A stretch of DNA of 64,000 nucleotides, taken from positions 3,742,439 to 3,806,438 of the forward strand of contig NZ_CP007595.1 of the NCBI RefSeq assembly GCF_000785535.1, given 5' to 3'. The DNA comes from Arthrobacter sp. PAMC 25486. GTDB lineage: Bacteria > Actinomycetota > Actinomycetes > Actinomycetales > Micrococcaceae. The translations under genes were made by a program, and so were the position numbers. A model generated the notes under the pieces. It did not search any database, was not told where the DNA came from, and saw only the letters and a program-made list of their open reading frames with translations. This document shows, piece by piece, positions 20,727 to 29,997 of the stretch; position 1 is the stretch's first letter, and every line of letters starts with the position of its first letter.

Positions 20727-23700
20727 ATGAATCGCAGACTTCTCGCATCAGTTGCAATGTCTGGTCTATTGGCAATGTGTCTTAGTGTGTTTCCGCCCGG
20801 CAGTGTTGCCACTGCGTCCGTGGCAGAGACAGTCACAGGCGCTGCAGTTCACACGGAGAACAAGGCGGACGCAGCGCAGCGTGTCCTCTTCAGTGACGAC
20901 TTCTCGGCTAACGACGGCGCGAAGTGGATCGAGGCGAAGTCAAACGCCGCGACAGATATCCGGTTCGCCGATGACATGGCGAGCATCAAGGGCGGAGGGG
21001 CAGAAAACCGTATCCTTTCGAACAGTGAGATCCTCGCGGACAACTTCACGCTCGACCTGGACCTGTTCATCCACGAGGGCAACACCAACAGCGCAAGCAA
21101 GGTCGGCTTCCTCGCTTCGGAGTCGGCAGGATCGCGCTATCAGGTGACGTTCGATGGGCCCAAAAAACAGCTCAGGCTCGAACGTGTCGAAGGTGGTGCA
21201 GTCACCGTCGTCGGCGGACCTGTCAGTACCGACCTGACAGTCAATTCCGGCGGCGAGCCGCACAGGATCAGCATCGAGGTCGATGAGGACCAGGTGCGGG
21301 CAACAGTCAACGGTGAGCTGTTGCTGACCGTGGCCGAAGCCGGTACCGCCTCCGCTGCACAAGGTCGGATACTCGTGGCCGGGCAGTTCCCGAACCAGGA
21401 TTTCAGCGTCGATAACGTGCGTGTGACGACCATGGACCCGGAAGTCGTCGGCGAGTACAAAGTCAAACTCTCGACCGAGACCAACAAGGCCCTGGATGTA
21501 GACCCCGGAACGGCCGGGGGAACACTCACAGCCAATCGCAACTCGGGCAACGACGGCGACGTCGTCACTCTTTCGTATACGGTGAAGCCCGGCTACGTCT
21601 TCGATGGCTACGAGTCAAAACGCCTGGACACCAATACAAGTACGGACGGTCTGCTCACGATCGCGGACAATCGGTTCACATTCAACGACAAGACCGGCAG
21701 CGTCATCATCATCGCTAAGTTCGTGACAGAACCGGACGACCCGAACGTCATCTTCAAGGACCACTTCGACGGGGAGCTCAACGAGCACGGCAACTACGCG
21801 ATCTCCGCGCCAGGGGACGTGAGTATCGCTGATGGCGAGCTCCGTCTCACGCCAACGCAGGGACCAGCCTATGTGCTGGTCGACGGTACGGAGTGGGCGG
21901 AGCCCGTCAACTACCGCATCGAGTTCGACGCCCGAAAGGCTGACGGTTCCCCGGGAACGACGCAGGTGGCATTCCGCACGGCAGGGTTTGACGAGCGCTA
22001 TGTCCTCGCCTTGAACGGTTCCAAGGCAATGCTGCGACGACTCGACAATGCCGGAAACAACGTCGAACTCGCGAGCACACTCTACAACTTCGACCAGACA
22101 GCGCGCCGGTTCCTGATTGATGTATCCGGGGATACTGTCTCGGTGTCAGCCAACGCCACTCCGATCCTCTCCTACACCAATCGCGACGACCCAGCCCATG
22201 ACAGCGCAAACTGGTCGGGAGTCTCCCCCGGATTCGCACTCATCAATATGACCCCGGGCGCATCGATGGCATTCGACAACGTGAAAGTGGCACGGACCCC
22301 GGTATACGTCAAGGCGAATGTTCAGGTGACAAACGCGGGAGAACCGGACCCAGAGCAGGTAAGCGGCGCCGTCGTGCTCTCGGAGTACACGACTGCAGGC
22401 GGGAAAGCCCTGACCTGGAAGACCTATCCAAAAGGCGGCTACAGGTTCACGGGGATCTCGTTCGAAGGCCAGACACTGCCGGGCGATCAGTTCGTGGTGC
22501 CCGAGGGCGCCACAACGGATATCACTCTCGTTGCAAACTTCGAACAGCACGCCACAGCCGGGACCACGTATTACATCGACTCCGAGGAAGGTGACGACGC
22601 GCAATCCGGCACCTCGCCCGGGCAGCCATGGGCCGGCCTGGCGAAAGCCAACCGCACTCTTCACCCCGGCGACAAAATCGTCCTGAAGCGGGGCAGCGTG
22701 TTCGAGGGCGCGTCGGCGGCATTGGCGTTCACGGGCTCCGGAACCGCCCAGAATCCGATCATCGTCGGTGCCTACGGTGAGGGGGAACGGCCACAATTGA
22801 ACGGTGCCGGCGTGGTGGAGAATGTGGTGTCCCTTCACAACCAAGAGTACATACACGTCTCAGGCCTCGAGATCACGAACAGGGATCCGCTGTTCGACTC
22901 CACCTTCGGCCTCAACACCAGCACCAATACGCAGAAGAACCTGCGCGCGGTCAACATCTCCGCCAGAGACTTCGGTGTGGTGCACGGCATCACCGTCACT
23001 GACCTTTTCATTCACGACATCAATGGAAACCTCAACTCAAAATGGAACGGGGGAATCTTCTTCAATGTCGCCGGCAGCGTTGTCAACGGTGAAATTCTGG
23101 GTGTCCCCACCAAGTTCGATGACGTGCTCATCGAGGGCAATAAGTTTGAGCGGGTGGACCGCTCCGGCATCAAACTCGTGGACTCTGTCTGGTCCAACCA
23201 GTCACTGGCCAACTCGCCCAACACCCCGTTGAACTGGTACCCCTCCACCAATGTGGTGGTGCGTGACAACCAGTTCCGACATGTGGGTGGCGATGCCATC
23301 ACGGTTCGCGACACCGACGGAACACTTGTCGAGTACAACCTGGTGCGCCACGCCCGGTTCCAGAACACGGGCTACAACGCCGGAATTTGGCCGTTCCAGA
23401 CCACCAACTCGGTCATCCAGTACAACGAGGTCTCCAACACCCACGGTGTGCAGGACGGCCAGGGCCTGGACCTTGACCACGTCTCCGCGTACTCCGTGAT
23501 GCAGTACAACTACTCACACAACAATGAAGGCGGATTCATGTTGATCATGAACGGCTTCCCGCACACGGCTCCGACGATCCGCTACAACATCAGCCAGAAC
23601 GATGCCGACAAGACCTTCGAGTTCGCTCGTGGGACGGCCGCCGGAACCATGATCCACAACAACACCATCTACTCCGCAACGACCCTCCAGGGACCGCGCG

Positions 23701-24773
23701 GCGGTGTGCTGGATCTGGCCAACTCCGGCGCCGGAACGGGCAACCGCGAGGTGTTTATTTTCAACAACGTCTTCCACTACCCGGCAGGGCAGACCTTCTA
23801 CGTGGGTGAAGCCGCCACGATGAAGACCAAGGCGAAGCTGTTCAACAACGCCTACGCCGGCGGCATTTCCGTCCCGGACGAGGAAGAGCGCGCCATCACC
23901 GGCGAGCTGGGCCTGCCCGATGTGGGTGCGGCACCGGAGGACAATTCAAGGTCGACGGCGCCACTCACCGGAGTCAATGCGGCCCAGCACTTCGCAGGGT
24001 ACGCCCCCACGGAAAGCTCTGTGCTGCGCAACGCCGGCCTGAGTCTGGAGGAGGTAGTGGCCCACTTCGGCGGCACCGTGACCGACCGCAGCGACATGAG
24101 CCCCACACAAGTTCATGCCCTCGCCCTGCAGGCTCCCAGCATTGACTTCGTCGCGGGCCACAATATGCCCAAGATGAATGGCGTGCGCTACGACGTGGAC
24201 TTTCTGGGCAACGTGACCCCTGGTGCCGCCACGGGTGACGTAGCGGAGGGGCTGACCGTGGGTGCCATCCAGTACCTGGCCGCAACGCCGGACGCCGAGC
24301 CGACCACGACGCCTGAGCCGACGGTTTCGCCCGAGCCGACGACGACGCCTGAGCCGACGGTTTCGCCCGAGCCGACCACGACGCCTGAGCCGACGGTTTC
24401 GCCCGAGCCGACCACGACGCCTGAGCCGACGGTTTCGCCCGAGCCGACCACGACGCCTGAGCCGACGGTTTCGCCCCAGCCGACGACGGACCCTGAGCCC
24501 ACCACGGATCCAAGCTCGAGCCCCGACAGCACGAACCTGCCTGAGCCGAGTGCAACGGATGAGTCCACCGGCCGTACCGCCGCCACAACCGGCGCAGGCT
24601 CCGCCGCAGCAACTGATGGCGCTGCGACGCCAGGTTCAGGCAGCGGCGCTGCAGACAGGGACGAACTGGCCTCGACTGGCATGAACAGCACACTGGGCCT
24701 GTCGATCGCAGGGCTTGCACTGCTTCTACTGATTGCCGGTGGCGTGTTGCGTCGTACCGGGAAGCGGGCCTGA
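20727..24773 (+). CDS. Secreted, sortase-anchored right-handed beta-helix protein
   Basis: A 1348-residue surface protein. Signal peptide at residues 1-30 (MNRRLLASVAMSGLLAMCLS). Two laminin-G/concanavalin-like modules (about 55-240 and 345-525) alternate with two InlB-type bacterial repeat modules (VTLSYTVKPGYVFDGYESKR; LTWKTYPKGGYRFTGISFEG). A beta-helix domain follows (about 610-1110, Asn-rich turns such as VIQYNEVSNTHG), typical of polysaccharide lyases or glycosidases. A Pro/Glu/Thr/Ser wall-spanning stretch made of five 12-residue repeats leads to a sorting signal LASTG, a hydrophobic helix and the tail RRTGKRA; LAxTG suits class E sortases. Substrate and enzymatic activity are unknown. 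It is translationally coupled (TGATG) to the next lipoprotein gene. Confidence 0.85.
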   Translation: MNRRLLASVAMSGLLAMCLSVFPPGSVATASVAETVTGAAVHTENKADAAQRVLFSDDFSANDGAKWIEAKSNAATDIRFADDMASIKGGGAENRILSNSEILADNFTLDLDLFIHEGNTNSASKVGFLASESAGSRYQVTFDGPKKQLRLERVEGGAVTVVGGPVSTDLTVNSGGEPHRISIEVDEDQVRATVNGELLLTVAEAGTASAAQGRILVAGQFPNQDFSVDNVRVTTMDPEVVGEYKVKLSTETNKALDVDPGTAGGTLTANRNSGNDGDVVTLSYTVKPGYVFDGYESKRLDTNTSTDGLLTIADNRFTFNDKTGSVIIIAKFVTEPDDPNVIFKDHFDGELNEHGNYAISAPGDVSIADGELRLTPTQGPAYVLVDGTEWAEPVNYRIEFDARKADGSPGTTQVAFRTAGFDERYVLALNGSKAMLRRLDNAGNNVELASTLYNFDQTARRFLIDVSGDTVSVSANATPILSYTNRDDPAHDSANWSGVSPGFALINMTPGASMAFDNVKVARTPVYVKANVQVTNAGEPDPEQVSGAVVLSEYTTAGGKALTWKTYPKGGYRFTGISFEGQTLPGDQFVVPEGATTDITLVANFEQHATAGTTYYIDSEEGDDAQSGTSPGQPWAGLAKANRTLHPGDKIVLKRGSVFEGASAALAFTGSGTAQNPIIVGAYGEGERPQLNGAGVVENVVSLHNQEYIHVSGLEITNRDPLFDSTFGLNTSTNTQKNLRAVNISARDFGVVHGITVTDLFIHDINGNLNSKWNGGIFFNVAGSVVNGEILGVPTKFDDVLIEGNKFERVDRSGIKLVDSVWSNQSLANSPNTPLNWYPSTNVVVRDNQFRHVGGDAITVRDTDGTLVEYNLVRHARFQNTGYNAGIWPFQTTNSVIQYNEVSNTHGVQDGQGLDLDHVSAYSVMQYNYSHNNEGGFMLIMNGFPHTAPTIRYNISQNDADKTFEFARGTAAGTMIHNNTIYSATTLQGPRGGVLDLANSGAGTGNREVFIFNNVFHYPAGQTFYVGEAATMKTKAKLFNNAYAGGISVPDEEERAITGELGLPDVGAAPEDNSRSTAPLTGVNAAQHFAGYAPTESSVLRNAGLSLEEVVAHFGGTVTDRSDMSPTQVHALALQAPSIDFVAGHNMPKMNGVRYDVDFLGNVTPGAATGDVAEGLTVGAIQYLAATPDAEPTTTPEPTVSPEPTTTPEPTVSPEPTTTPEPTVSPEPTTTPEPTVSPEPTTTPEPTVSPQPTTDPEPTTDPSSSPDSTNLPEPSATDESTGRTAATTGAGSAAATDGAATPGSGSGAADRDELASTGMNSTLGLSIAGLALLLLIAGGVLRRTGKRA
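24297..24476 (+). repeat. Five tandem 36-bp coding repeats (PEPT-type)
   Basis: Five copies of a 36-base unit (starts 24297, 24333, 24369, 24405, 24441), nearly identical, each coding EPTTTPEPTVSP. A sixth degenerate unit follows. The repeats form the cell-wall-spanning region of the surface protein and are likely to vary in number between strains. Confidence 0.95.
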
Positions 24774-25609
24774 TGCGCGCCGGCCAGCCAACGACAATGG
24801 GATGGGTGCTGCGCACGGTCATCGCCGTCATGGGCCTTGTCCTCGCGGCGTTGCTGGCCGGTTGCTCCTCCGCCCCCGGCAGTGCCCCGGCGCCCGGAGT
24901 TGCCGGAGCCGTCCAGTGGATCTACGCGCATGCCGAGGGTGTTCGCGACGATGACCTGGTCAAGCGCCAGGCCCGCGACGTCACGGTGTTCAATTGGTCC
25001 GCCGAGCTTGGGCTCGGCGAGCCGTTCTCGGCCCGTGCGCTGGAGGCCGGCTATGCCAATTCCATGACGCCCGCGGGGCCGACGATGACGCCACAGGGGC
25101 CGAGTGCCGCTGCAGGTGTCGTCGATGCGGGCAGCGATGGCGCCTACGGTGCGCGCATCATGTCGCTGTGGGATTTCTATCTTGAGGAGGTGGAACGCCG
25201 CGAGCAGCAGCTCCGGGACCACCTCCTCGAGGGCCTGTCCTTGGACGAGGTTCGCACCTTCTACGACAGCCATGCGGACGCCTTCAGCCGTCAGGACGAG
25301 ATTGCGCTCAAGATCACCGAATGGGAGAACGGGCGCGCCCTGGCCTCTTCCGAGGTGACGATTGATGCGGGCAACGTTCGCATGCTTCAAGAAGGCGACG
25401 ACACTGTCATCTCCGCAGCCCTCGGCCTGACTGCGGGGCAGCAGGCTACGGCCCAACGGCCCGATGGCCGTTTCGCTCAACTCGAGTGCCTCTCGCGCAA
25501 GGACGGCGGCGTGGAAGATTTCGACGCCGTCGTCCAGGCGGCGGCCAGCCAGCTCGCCACCGAGCGCTTCGAGGCCGAACTGCTTCGCCGCCTCGGCGGC
25601 GCCTCCTAG
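24773..25609 (+). CDS. Lipoprotein of unknown function coupled to the surface protein
   Basis: A 278-residue protein with a long N-terminal region, hydrophobic stretch and lipobox (LLAGCSS, Cys32). The mature part is acidic and helical, with ELEEVERREQQ-like helices, and its layout (helical segments followed by a small alpha/beta region near KITEWENGRALASS) vaguely resembles SurA/PrsA-type chaperones with a parvulin-like module, but the similarity is too faint to assign. The ATG shares a base with the stop of the beta-helix gene (TGATG), so the two proteins are made together; a folding or retention factor for the secreted enzyme is a reasonable guess. Confidence 0.7.
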   Translation: MRAGQPTTMGWVLRTVIAVMGLVLAALLAGCSSAPGSAPAPGVAGAVQWIYAHAEGVRDDDLVKRQARDVTVFNWSAELGLGEPFSARALEAGYANSMTPAGPTMTPQGPSAAAGVVDAGSDGAYGARIMSLWDFYLEEVERREQQLRDHLLEGLSLDEVRTFYDSHADAFSRQDEIALKITEWENGRALASSEVTIDAGNVRMLQEGDDTVISAALGLTAGQQATAQRPDGRFAQLECLSRKDGGVEDFDAVVQAAASQLATERFEAELLRRLGGAS

Positions 25610-25666
25610 CTGGGCAAGTTCCCATTGCCTGGAAGGGCGTGGGCGCCTGCGGAGCAGGTCTGAGAG

Positions 25667-25704
25667 TGTCTGCCGGTTCCGGCGAGTCCCGGAACCGGCA
25701 GACA
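25667..25704. terminator. Terminator hairpin after the lipoprotein gene
   Basis: A 14-bp perfect stem (25667-25680 with 25691-25704) and a 10-nt loop, placed 58 nt behind the stop codon. Confidence 0.8.
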
Positions 25705-25849
25705 AGTCCGGAAACCCGTGCTGAACGATGCGGAACTGCCCTGTCAGGCCGTGGCCCGGCAGCTGTGGGGCTCCCCGTCCAATACCGGGTGGATCAGGTA
25801 CGCTAGCACCCCCGCCGCCTTCGACCGCTAAACCAGCAATGCGCCAAAA

Positions 25850-25918
25850 CACGAAAGGGCCCCTGGCCGGGAACAGTGACTGTGGAAAGTCTTTGTTCCT
25901 GGCCAGGGCCCTTTTGTG
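25850..25918. terminator. Long hairpin terminator of the sulfatase gene
   Basis: A stem of about 25 bp with one bulged C and a few G-U pairs. On the minus strand it follows the sulfatase stop by about 20 nt and is followed by the T-rich TTTCGTGTTTTGG. Together with 25667-25704 it insulates two convergent units. Confidence 0.8.
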
Positions 25919-25936
25919 CGCTGTGGGCGGGAGAGC

Positions 25937-27562
25937 CTAGCTGCTCAGCGCGGCCTCATCACGGTCCGCTGCGCCATTCACGGCGGCGTCACCAAACAGG
26001 TGTGTTCCCGTGTCCGGGAATGTTCTGGCCCAGTGCGGGCCATTGACGCGTCCGGAATTGTCCGGGTCAACGGGCGCCTGCCACGAGACGGGCACCGCGC
26101 CTGTGCCGGGGTTCAGCCTTTGGCCGAGGTCGTCGGCCAGGTGTCCGCGGCCGGTACGGCGCAGGTGCTCCATGTAAAGGACCGGATCGTTGTACAGGGC
26201 CGGCCCGTTCTGCAGCGTGGTCTGCATGGGGTCCGGCAGGGAACCGGGCATGCCCGCATAGGTGTTCCACCACACGGCCAGCTTCGAACGCATCTGGTCA
26301 ACGAGCATCGGCTCCTCCTCCAGCAGGTTCCGGGTCAGGTACGGATCCTCCGTGACATGAAACAGCGATTCCCATTCAGCCCGGAACGCGCCCGGGTGAT
26401 AGGTGCGGATGTACAGGTGATCGCGGGTTCGCACGGCTCGTTGATAGGTGTGGGCGCCATGGCCCAGCACCAGGTAGTCGCGCGATTCGATGGGAAGGCC
26501 ACGAACGGCGTCGGCAAAGGACTCGCCCTGCCACTTCGCCGGGATCGGCAGGCCCAGCAGCTCGCAGATGGTCGGCGCGTAGTCGATGTTGTACAACAAC
26601 GCGTCGCAGCCCAGCCGGGAGCCGGCGCCTTCGGTCAGGCCCGGCCACTTCACCAGCATGGGCAGGTGGTGCGTGGGCTCGCTGGCGAGGCCGTGCTCGG
26701 CATAGGAGCCCTGTTCGCCGAAGGCTTCGCCATGGTCGGCGCTGACGACAATGGCGACGTCGTCGGCAATGCCCATGGCCTTGAGCCCGTCGAGCAGCCG
26801 GCCGAATTCGCTGTCCCAGAAGTGGATGGCGCCGTCGTAGCCGTTGATGAGTTTTTCGTAGTCGGCGCGGGTGCGGATCTGCTGCGGAAAGTTATACGGC
26901 ACGCGGCGTTCAAACAGGCCGTCGGAGTACATGAAGTCCAGGGCCGAGCGGGGGCCGTAAATTTCCGCATGCCCGTCAATGGCCGCCTGGTCGGGCCATG
27001 CCGGCGGCGGTCCGGACGCGGCGGCCTTGTCGGTCCATTCCTGTTCCTGCAGGTAGTCCATGTGCGGGTCCCAGTACGTCAGGTGCAGGTACCAGTCGTC
27101 CGTGTCGAGGTGGCGTCCGATCCATTCCAGGGCCGTGTCGGTGACGATGTCCGCCGGCTCGTCGCCGACGTCGGGGGTGGCCCGGATGCTTTCGCGGAAG
27201 TTGCCCAGAAAGTACCAGGCCCGGTGCCGCTCCGCAAAGGATGACACTGCGGCGGTCAGGTAGCCGTGCGCGCCCAGGTGCTGGCCCAGCAGCGGCCGGC
27301 CCTCGACGAGGCCGTGCCCGGAGTCGGCCCGGAAGCGGGCTGCCTCGCCGTGGTGGCCGACAACGCCGTTGGTGATGCCGAACTGGCCGCTGGTCAGGGC
27401 CGTGCGGGAGGGCATGCAGGGGGAGTCCGAGGCGTAGTACCGATCGAACCGTGCGGCGTCCTCGGCGAAGACGTCCAGGTTCGGGGTGATGGGGCGTTGG
27501 TAGCCGTACGGGCCCGTATGGTCCGGGCGCAGGGTGTCAACATCCACGTAGATGATTTTCAT
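25937..27562 (-). CDS. Sulfatase, type I (formylglycine-dependent)
   Basis: A 541-residue enzyme that hydrolyses sulfate esters or N-sulfates. The metal-binding N terminus is VDVDTLRPDHTGPYGY, and the site converted to formylglycine is Cys49 in CMPSR, a CxPSR motif. Further motifs typical of family S1 are VVSADHGEAFGEQG and the C-terminal histidines. No signal peptide is seen, so the substrate must enter the cell, or the protein is exported by another route. ATG 27562 overlaps the padR stop by 4 nt (ATGA); the longer open frame at the 5' side lies inside padR. Neighbouring hexosaminidase and beta-galactosidase genes suggest sulfated glycan use. No formylglycine-generating enzyme gene is in the window. 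Confidence 0.92.
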   Translation of the reverse strand: MKIIYVDVDTLRPDHTGPYGYQRPITPNLDVFAEDAARFDRYYASDSPCMPSRTALTSGQFGITNGVVGHHGEAARFRADSGHGLVEGRPLLGQHLGAHGYLTAAVSSFAERHRAWYFLGNFRESIRATPDVGDEPADIVTDTALEWIGRHLDTDDWYLHLTYWDPHMDYLQEQEWTDKAAASGPPPAWPDQAAIDGHAEIYGPRSALDFMYSDGLFERRVPYNFPQQIRTRADYEKLINGYDGAIHFWDSEFGRLLDGLKAMGIADDVAIVVSADHGEAFGEQGSYAEHGLASEPTHHLPMLVKWPGLTEGAGSRLGCDALLYNIDYAPTICELLGLPIPAKWQGESFADAVRGLPIESRDYLVLGHGAHTYQRAVRTRDHLYIRTYHPGAFRAEWESLFHVTEDPYLTRNLLEEEPMLVDQMRSKLAVWWNTYAGMPGSLPDPMQTTLQNGPALYNDPVLYMEHLRRTGRGHLADDLGQRLNPGTGAVPVSWQAPVDPDNSGRVNGPHWARTFPDTGTHLFGDAAVNGAADRDEAALSS

Positions 27563-28197
27563 GCGGTCTCTGTGTCCTGTTCCTGCGAAGCTGTGGCGCC
27601 AGCGCCGCCGCGGGGGGTGGGGGTGGTGAAGTCGGGCAGCTGTTCGGTGAGCCTGGCATACGTCATCTCCAGCCAGGTCAGGTAGGTGGTCCCGAGCAGG
27701 TACGACCTCTCCCGGCCCAGCCGCACCAGTTCGCGGTGCCACGCCGGGTCGATCGGGAAGGCCGCCTGCTCCGGGTCGAAGTCGTCGCTGTAGGCCTTTT
27801 CGCGCTGCTGCCTGCGGCGGTAGTCCAGCTCGGTGGTCAGCAGTGCCAAGGCAACTTCGGGCCCCAGAACGCCGGTGAGCACGAAGCGCATTTGGAAGTC
27901 CGAGTCCAGCGGCCGGACCGTGGGCTCGTAGGGGGCGTGCGCCCAGTCCTTGAACGCCTGGATCCCGGCCGGTGTCAGGCGGTACACCTTGGCGTCCGGG
28001 CCGGAGCGGTGCTGGTCAATGACCTGGTCCACCCAGCCCTTCTCCAGGCACTTGGTCAGCTGCCGGTAGATCTGGGACGGCTGCGGGGTGTAGCCAAAGA
28101 ACGGGCCCTCCTGGGCCAGCCACTTGTGCAGGTCGTACCCGGCCATGGGCGTGCGCACCAAATGGCCCAAGATGATGCATTCAAGTTTGTTGAGCAT
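27559..28197 (-). CDS. PadR family transcriptional regulator
   Basis: A 212-residue regulator. The winged-helix PadR domain spans about residues 1-85 (LECIILGHLVRTPMAGYDLHKWL … QIYRQLTKCLEKGWVDQVI … YRLTPAGIQAF), and the C-terminal Vir-type helical domain mediates dimerisation. It is the first gene of a two-gene operon with the sulfatase and is divergent from the ABC transporter operon. A 16-bp palindrome at 28219-28234, next to its start, is the probable operator. It probably senses a sugar or an aromatic ligand. Confidence 0.9.
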   Translation of the reverse strand: MLNKLECIILGHLVRTPMAGYDLHKWLAQEGPFFGYTPQPSQIYRQLTKCLEKGWVDQVIDQHRSGPDAKVYRLTPAGIQAFKDWAHAPYEPTVRPLDSDFQMRFVLTGVLGPEVALALLTTELDYRRRQQREKAYSDDFDPEQAAFPIDPAWHRELVRLGRERSYLLGTTYLTWLEMTYARLTEQLPDFTTPTPRGGAGATASQEQDTETA

Positions 28198-28218
28198 TGG
28201 TTGCCCTTCCTTCGACTA

Positions 28219-28234
28219 TATGATTAGAATCATA
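28219..28234. promoter_or_regulatory. Palindrome, probable PadR operator
   Basis: TATGATTAGAATCATA is a perfect inverted repeat of 7-bp arms around AG. It sits 22 nt upstream of padR and about 125 nt upstream of the divergent binding-protein gene. PadR proteins commonly bind such ATG-n-CAT palindromes. Confidence 0.7.
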
Positions 28235-28359
28235 CTCATCTTGCATTGCTCCCGCAAAGCATTAGTTTTTGGTAAGAAAAGTATTTGAGTAAGTCTATAG
28301 TTTGACATCGTGAAGCCATCAGCTGCCGCCCAGTGCGGCGGCGAGACAAAGGAGTTTTT

Positions 28360-29904
28360 GTGAAGGCACCAAACCGGGCAGTCCGTGCCCTGGCACTGGC
28401 CGCCACCGCCGCCATCTTCCTGACGGGCTGCGGAAGCAGCGCCGAGCCGGGAAGTGACGGGGCAGCAGCCAAGGCCGTAACCACCTTAACCCTGGCCTCC
28501 GGCGTCGAGCCGCAATCCCTGGACCCGGCCATGTCCCGCGAAGCACAGTTCGTACAGTACTTCCAGCCCGTGTTCGACACCCTGATTCGACGCAACAGCG
28601 ACGGTGAGCCGGTTCCCATGCTGGCCGCCAAGTGGGAGACGGCCAAGGACGGCAAGAGCCTCACTCTGACCCTGCGCGACGACGTCACGTTCACCGACGG
28701 TGCCAAGCTCGACGCCGAGGCGGTCAAGGGCAACCTGGAACGATTCAAAGAAGCTGGTGGCCCACTGACCGCAGCCCTGGCCGCCGTCGAAAGTGTTGAC
28801 GCCGTTGACGCCACCACGGTGAAACTGAATCTCTCCACGCCGGATCCGGCACTGGTCTACGCGCTGGGCGGCCCCAGCGGCTACATGCAGTCCCCGGCCA
28901 ACTTTGACAGCCCCACGGTGGACACCCAGCCCATCGGATCCGGCCCCTACGAGCTGGACCGTGCCGCCACGACCCCTGGCTCGCAGTACACCTTCGTGAA
29001 GAACGATGACTACTGGGATACCGATCTGCAGAAGTTTGAAAAGCTCGTCATCAAGCCCATCAAGGATGAAAACGCCCGCTTCAACGCGGTCCGCTCGGGC
29101 CAGGCTGATGGCATGATCGCCACGGCCAAGACCGTCAAGGCTGCTGAAGCCGCCGACGTCACCGTGAAGATGGTGCCCGGCGACTGGCAGGGCCTGACCC
29201 TGCTGGACCGCGCCGGCGAGCTGACCCCGGAATTGGGCAAGGTTGAGGTCCGCCAGGCCATCAACTACGCCATTGACAAGGACGCCATCCTGAAGAACGT
29301 GGCGCAGGGCTTGGGCACCGTCACCAGCCAGGTCTTCGGCCCCTCCTCGGTAGCTTTTGTGGCTGACCTCGACAGCGCCTACGGCTACGACGTGGACAAA
29401 GCCAAGGCACTGCTGAAGACTGCCGGCCTGGAGTCCGGCTTCACCCTGAAGATGCCGACCTCCTCCGACATGGACCCGGCCCTGGCTCCCGCCATCAAGG
29501 ACCAGCTGGCCAAGGTGGGCATCACCGTGGACTGGGTGGACGTCCCCTCGGCCCAGTACCAGCCCGAACAGCAGTCCGGAAGCTACTCCGCCTTGTTCAC
29601 CGCGTTCGGCCAGCCCGTGGTGGCATGGACCGCCATCAACACCATGGTGACCGAATCCGCCCCCTGGAACGTGTTCAAGTCCAGTACCCCTGAGACCAAG
29701 GTCCTGTTGGCGGACATCCTGGCCGGCAGCGACGAGGAAGCCGCCGCGAAGCAGCAGGAACTGAACGAGTACCTGGTGGACAACGCCTGGTTCGCCCCGT
29801 GGTACCGGATTGACCAGCCGTACTTCATCTCCAAGAACGTATCGGTGACAGTCCAGAACGGCCAGCCAGTTCCCTCGATCTACAACTTCGAACCGGCCAA
29901 GTAA
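28360..29904 (+). CDS. Family 5 ABC substrate-binding lipoprotein (oligopeptide/oligosaccharide)
   Basis: A 514-residue binding protein of the DppA/OppA family. GTG 28360 is chosen because GGAG lies 5-9 nt upstream and it gives a lipoprotein signal ending at LTGCGSS; the ATG at 28333 has no site. The family fingerprint LEPQSLDPA-like segment (SGVEPQSLDPAMS) and the long two-lobe body are clear. In Actinobacteria and Thermotogales many family 5 proteins bind oligosaccharides rather than peptides. With a GH20 hexosaminidase and beta-galactosidase downstream, sugar uptake is plausible here. The GC hairpin behind the gene should raise its transcript level over the permease genes. Confidence 0.92.
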   Translation: MKAPNRAVRALALAATAAIFLTGCGSSAEPGSDGAAAKAVTTLTLASGVEPQSLDPAMSREAQFVQYFQPVFDTLIRRNSDGEPVPMLAAKWETAKDGKSLTLTLRDDVTFTDGAKLDAEAVKGNLERFKEAGGPLTAALAAVESVDAVDATTVKLNLSTPDPALVYALGGPSGYMQSPANFDSPTVDTQPIGSGPYELDRAATTPGSQYTFVKNDDYWDTDLQKFEKLVIKPIKDENARFNAVRSGQADGMIATAKTVKAAEAADVTVKMVPGDWQGLTLLDRAGELTPELGKVEVRQAINYAIDKDAILKNVAQGLGTVTSQVFGPSSVAFVADLDSAYGYDVDKAKALLKTAGLESGFTLKMPTSSDMDPALAPAIKDQLAKVGITVDWVDVPSAQYQPEQQSGSYSALFTAFGQPVVAWTAINTMVTESAPWNVFKSSTPETKVLLADILAGSDEEAAAKQQELNEYLVDNAWFAPWYRIDQPYFISKNVSVTVQNGQPVPSIYNFEPAK

Positions 29905-29947
29905 CGGCTCAGTAGCCCGCCAAATAAACGCCAAAAGCCACCATATA

Positions 29948-29974
29948 GCGTGGGGGGGATCTTCCCCCCCACGC
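29948..29974 (+). terminator. GC-rich intercistronic hairpin in the transporter operon
   Basis: A 12-bp stem (29948-29959 with 29963-29974), mostly G-C, 3-nt loop. It lies between the binding-protein gene and the first permease gene, a classic position for attenuation or mRNA protection. Confidence 0.75.
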
Positions 29975-29997
29975 CCCCACCCTTCAAGGATTCACCT

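Noticed and set aside
24297..24476. Possible CRISPR array
   Set aside because: The 36-bp units are contiguous with no spacers and code in-frame PEPT repeats.
28486..29934. 482-codon minus-strand ORF
   Set aside because: Antisense shadow of the family 5 binding-protein gene.
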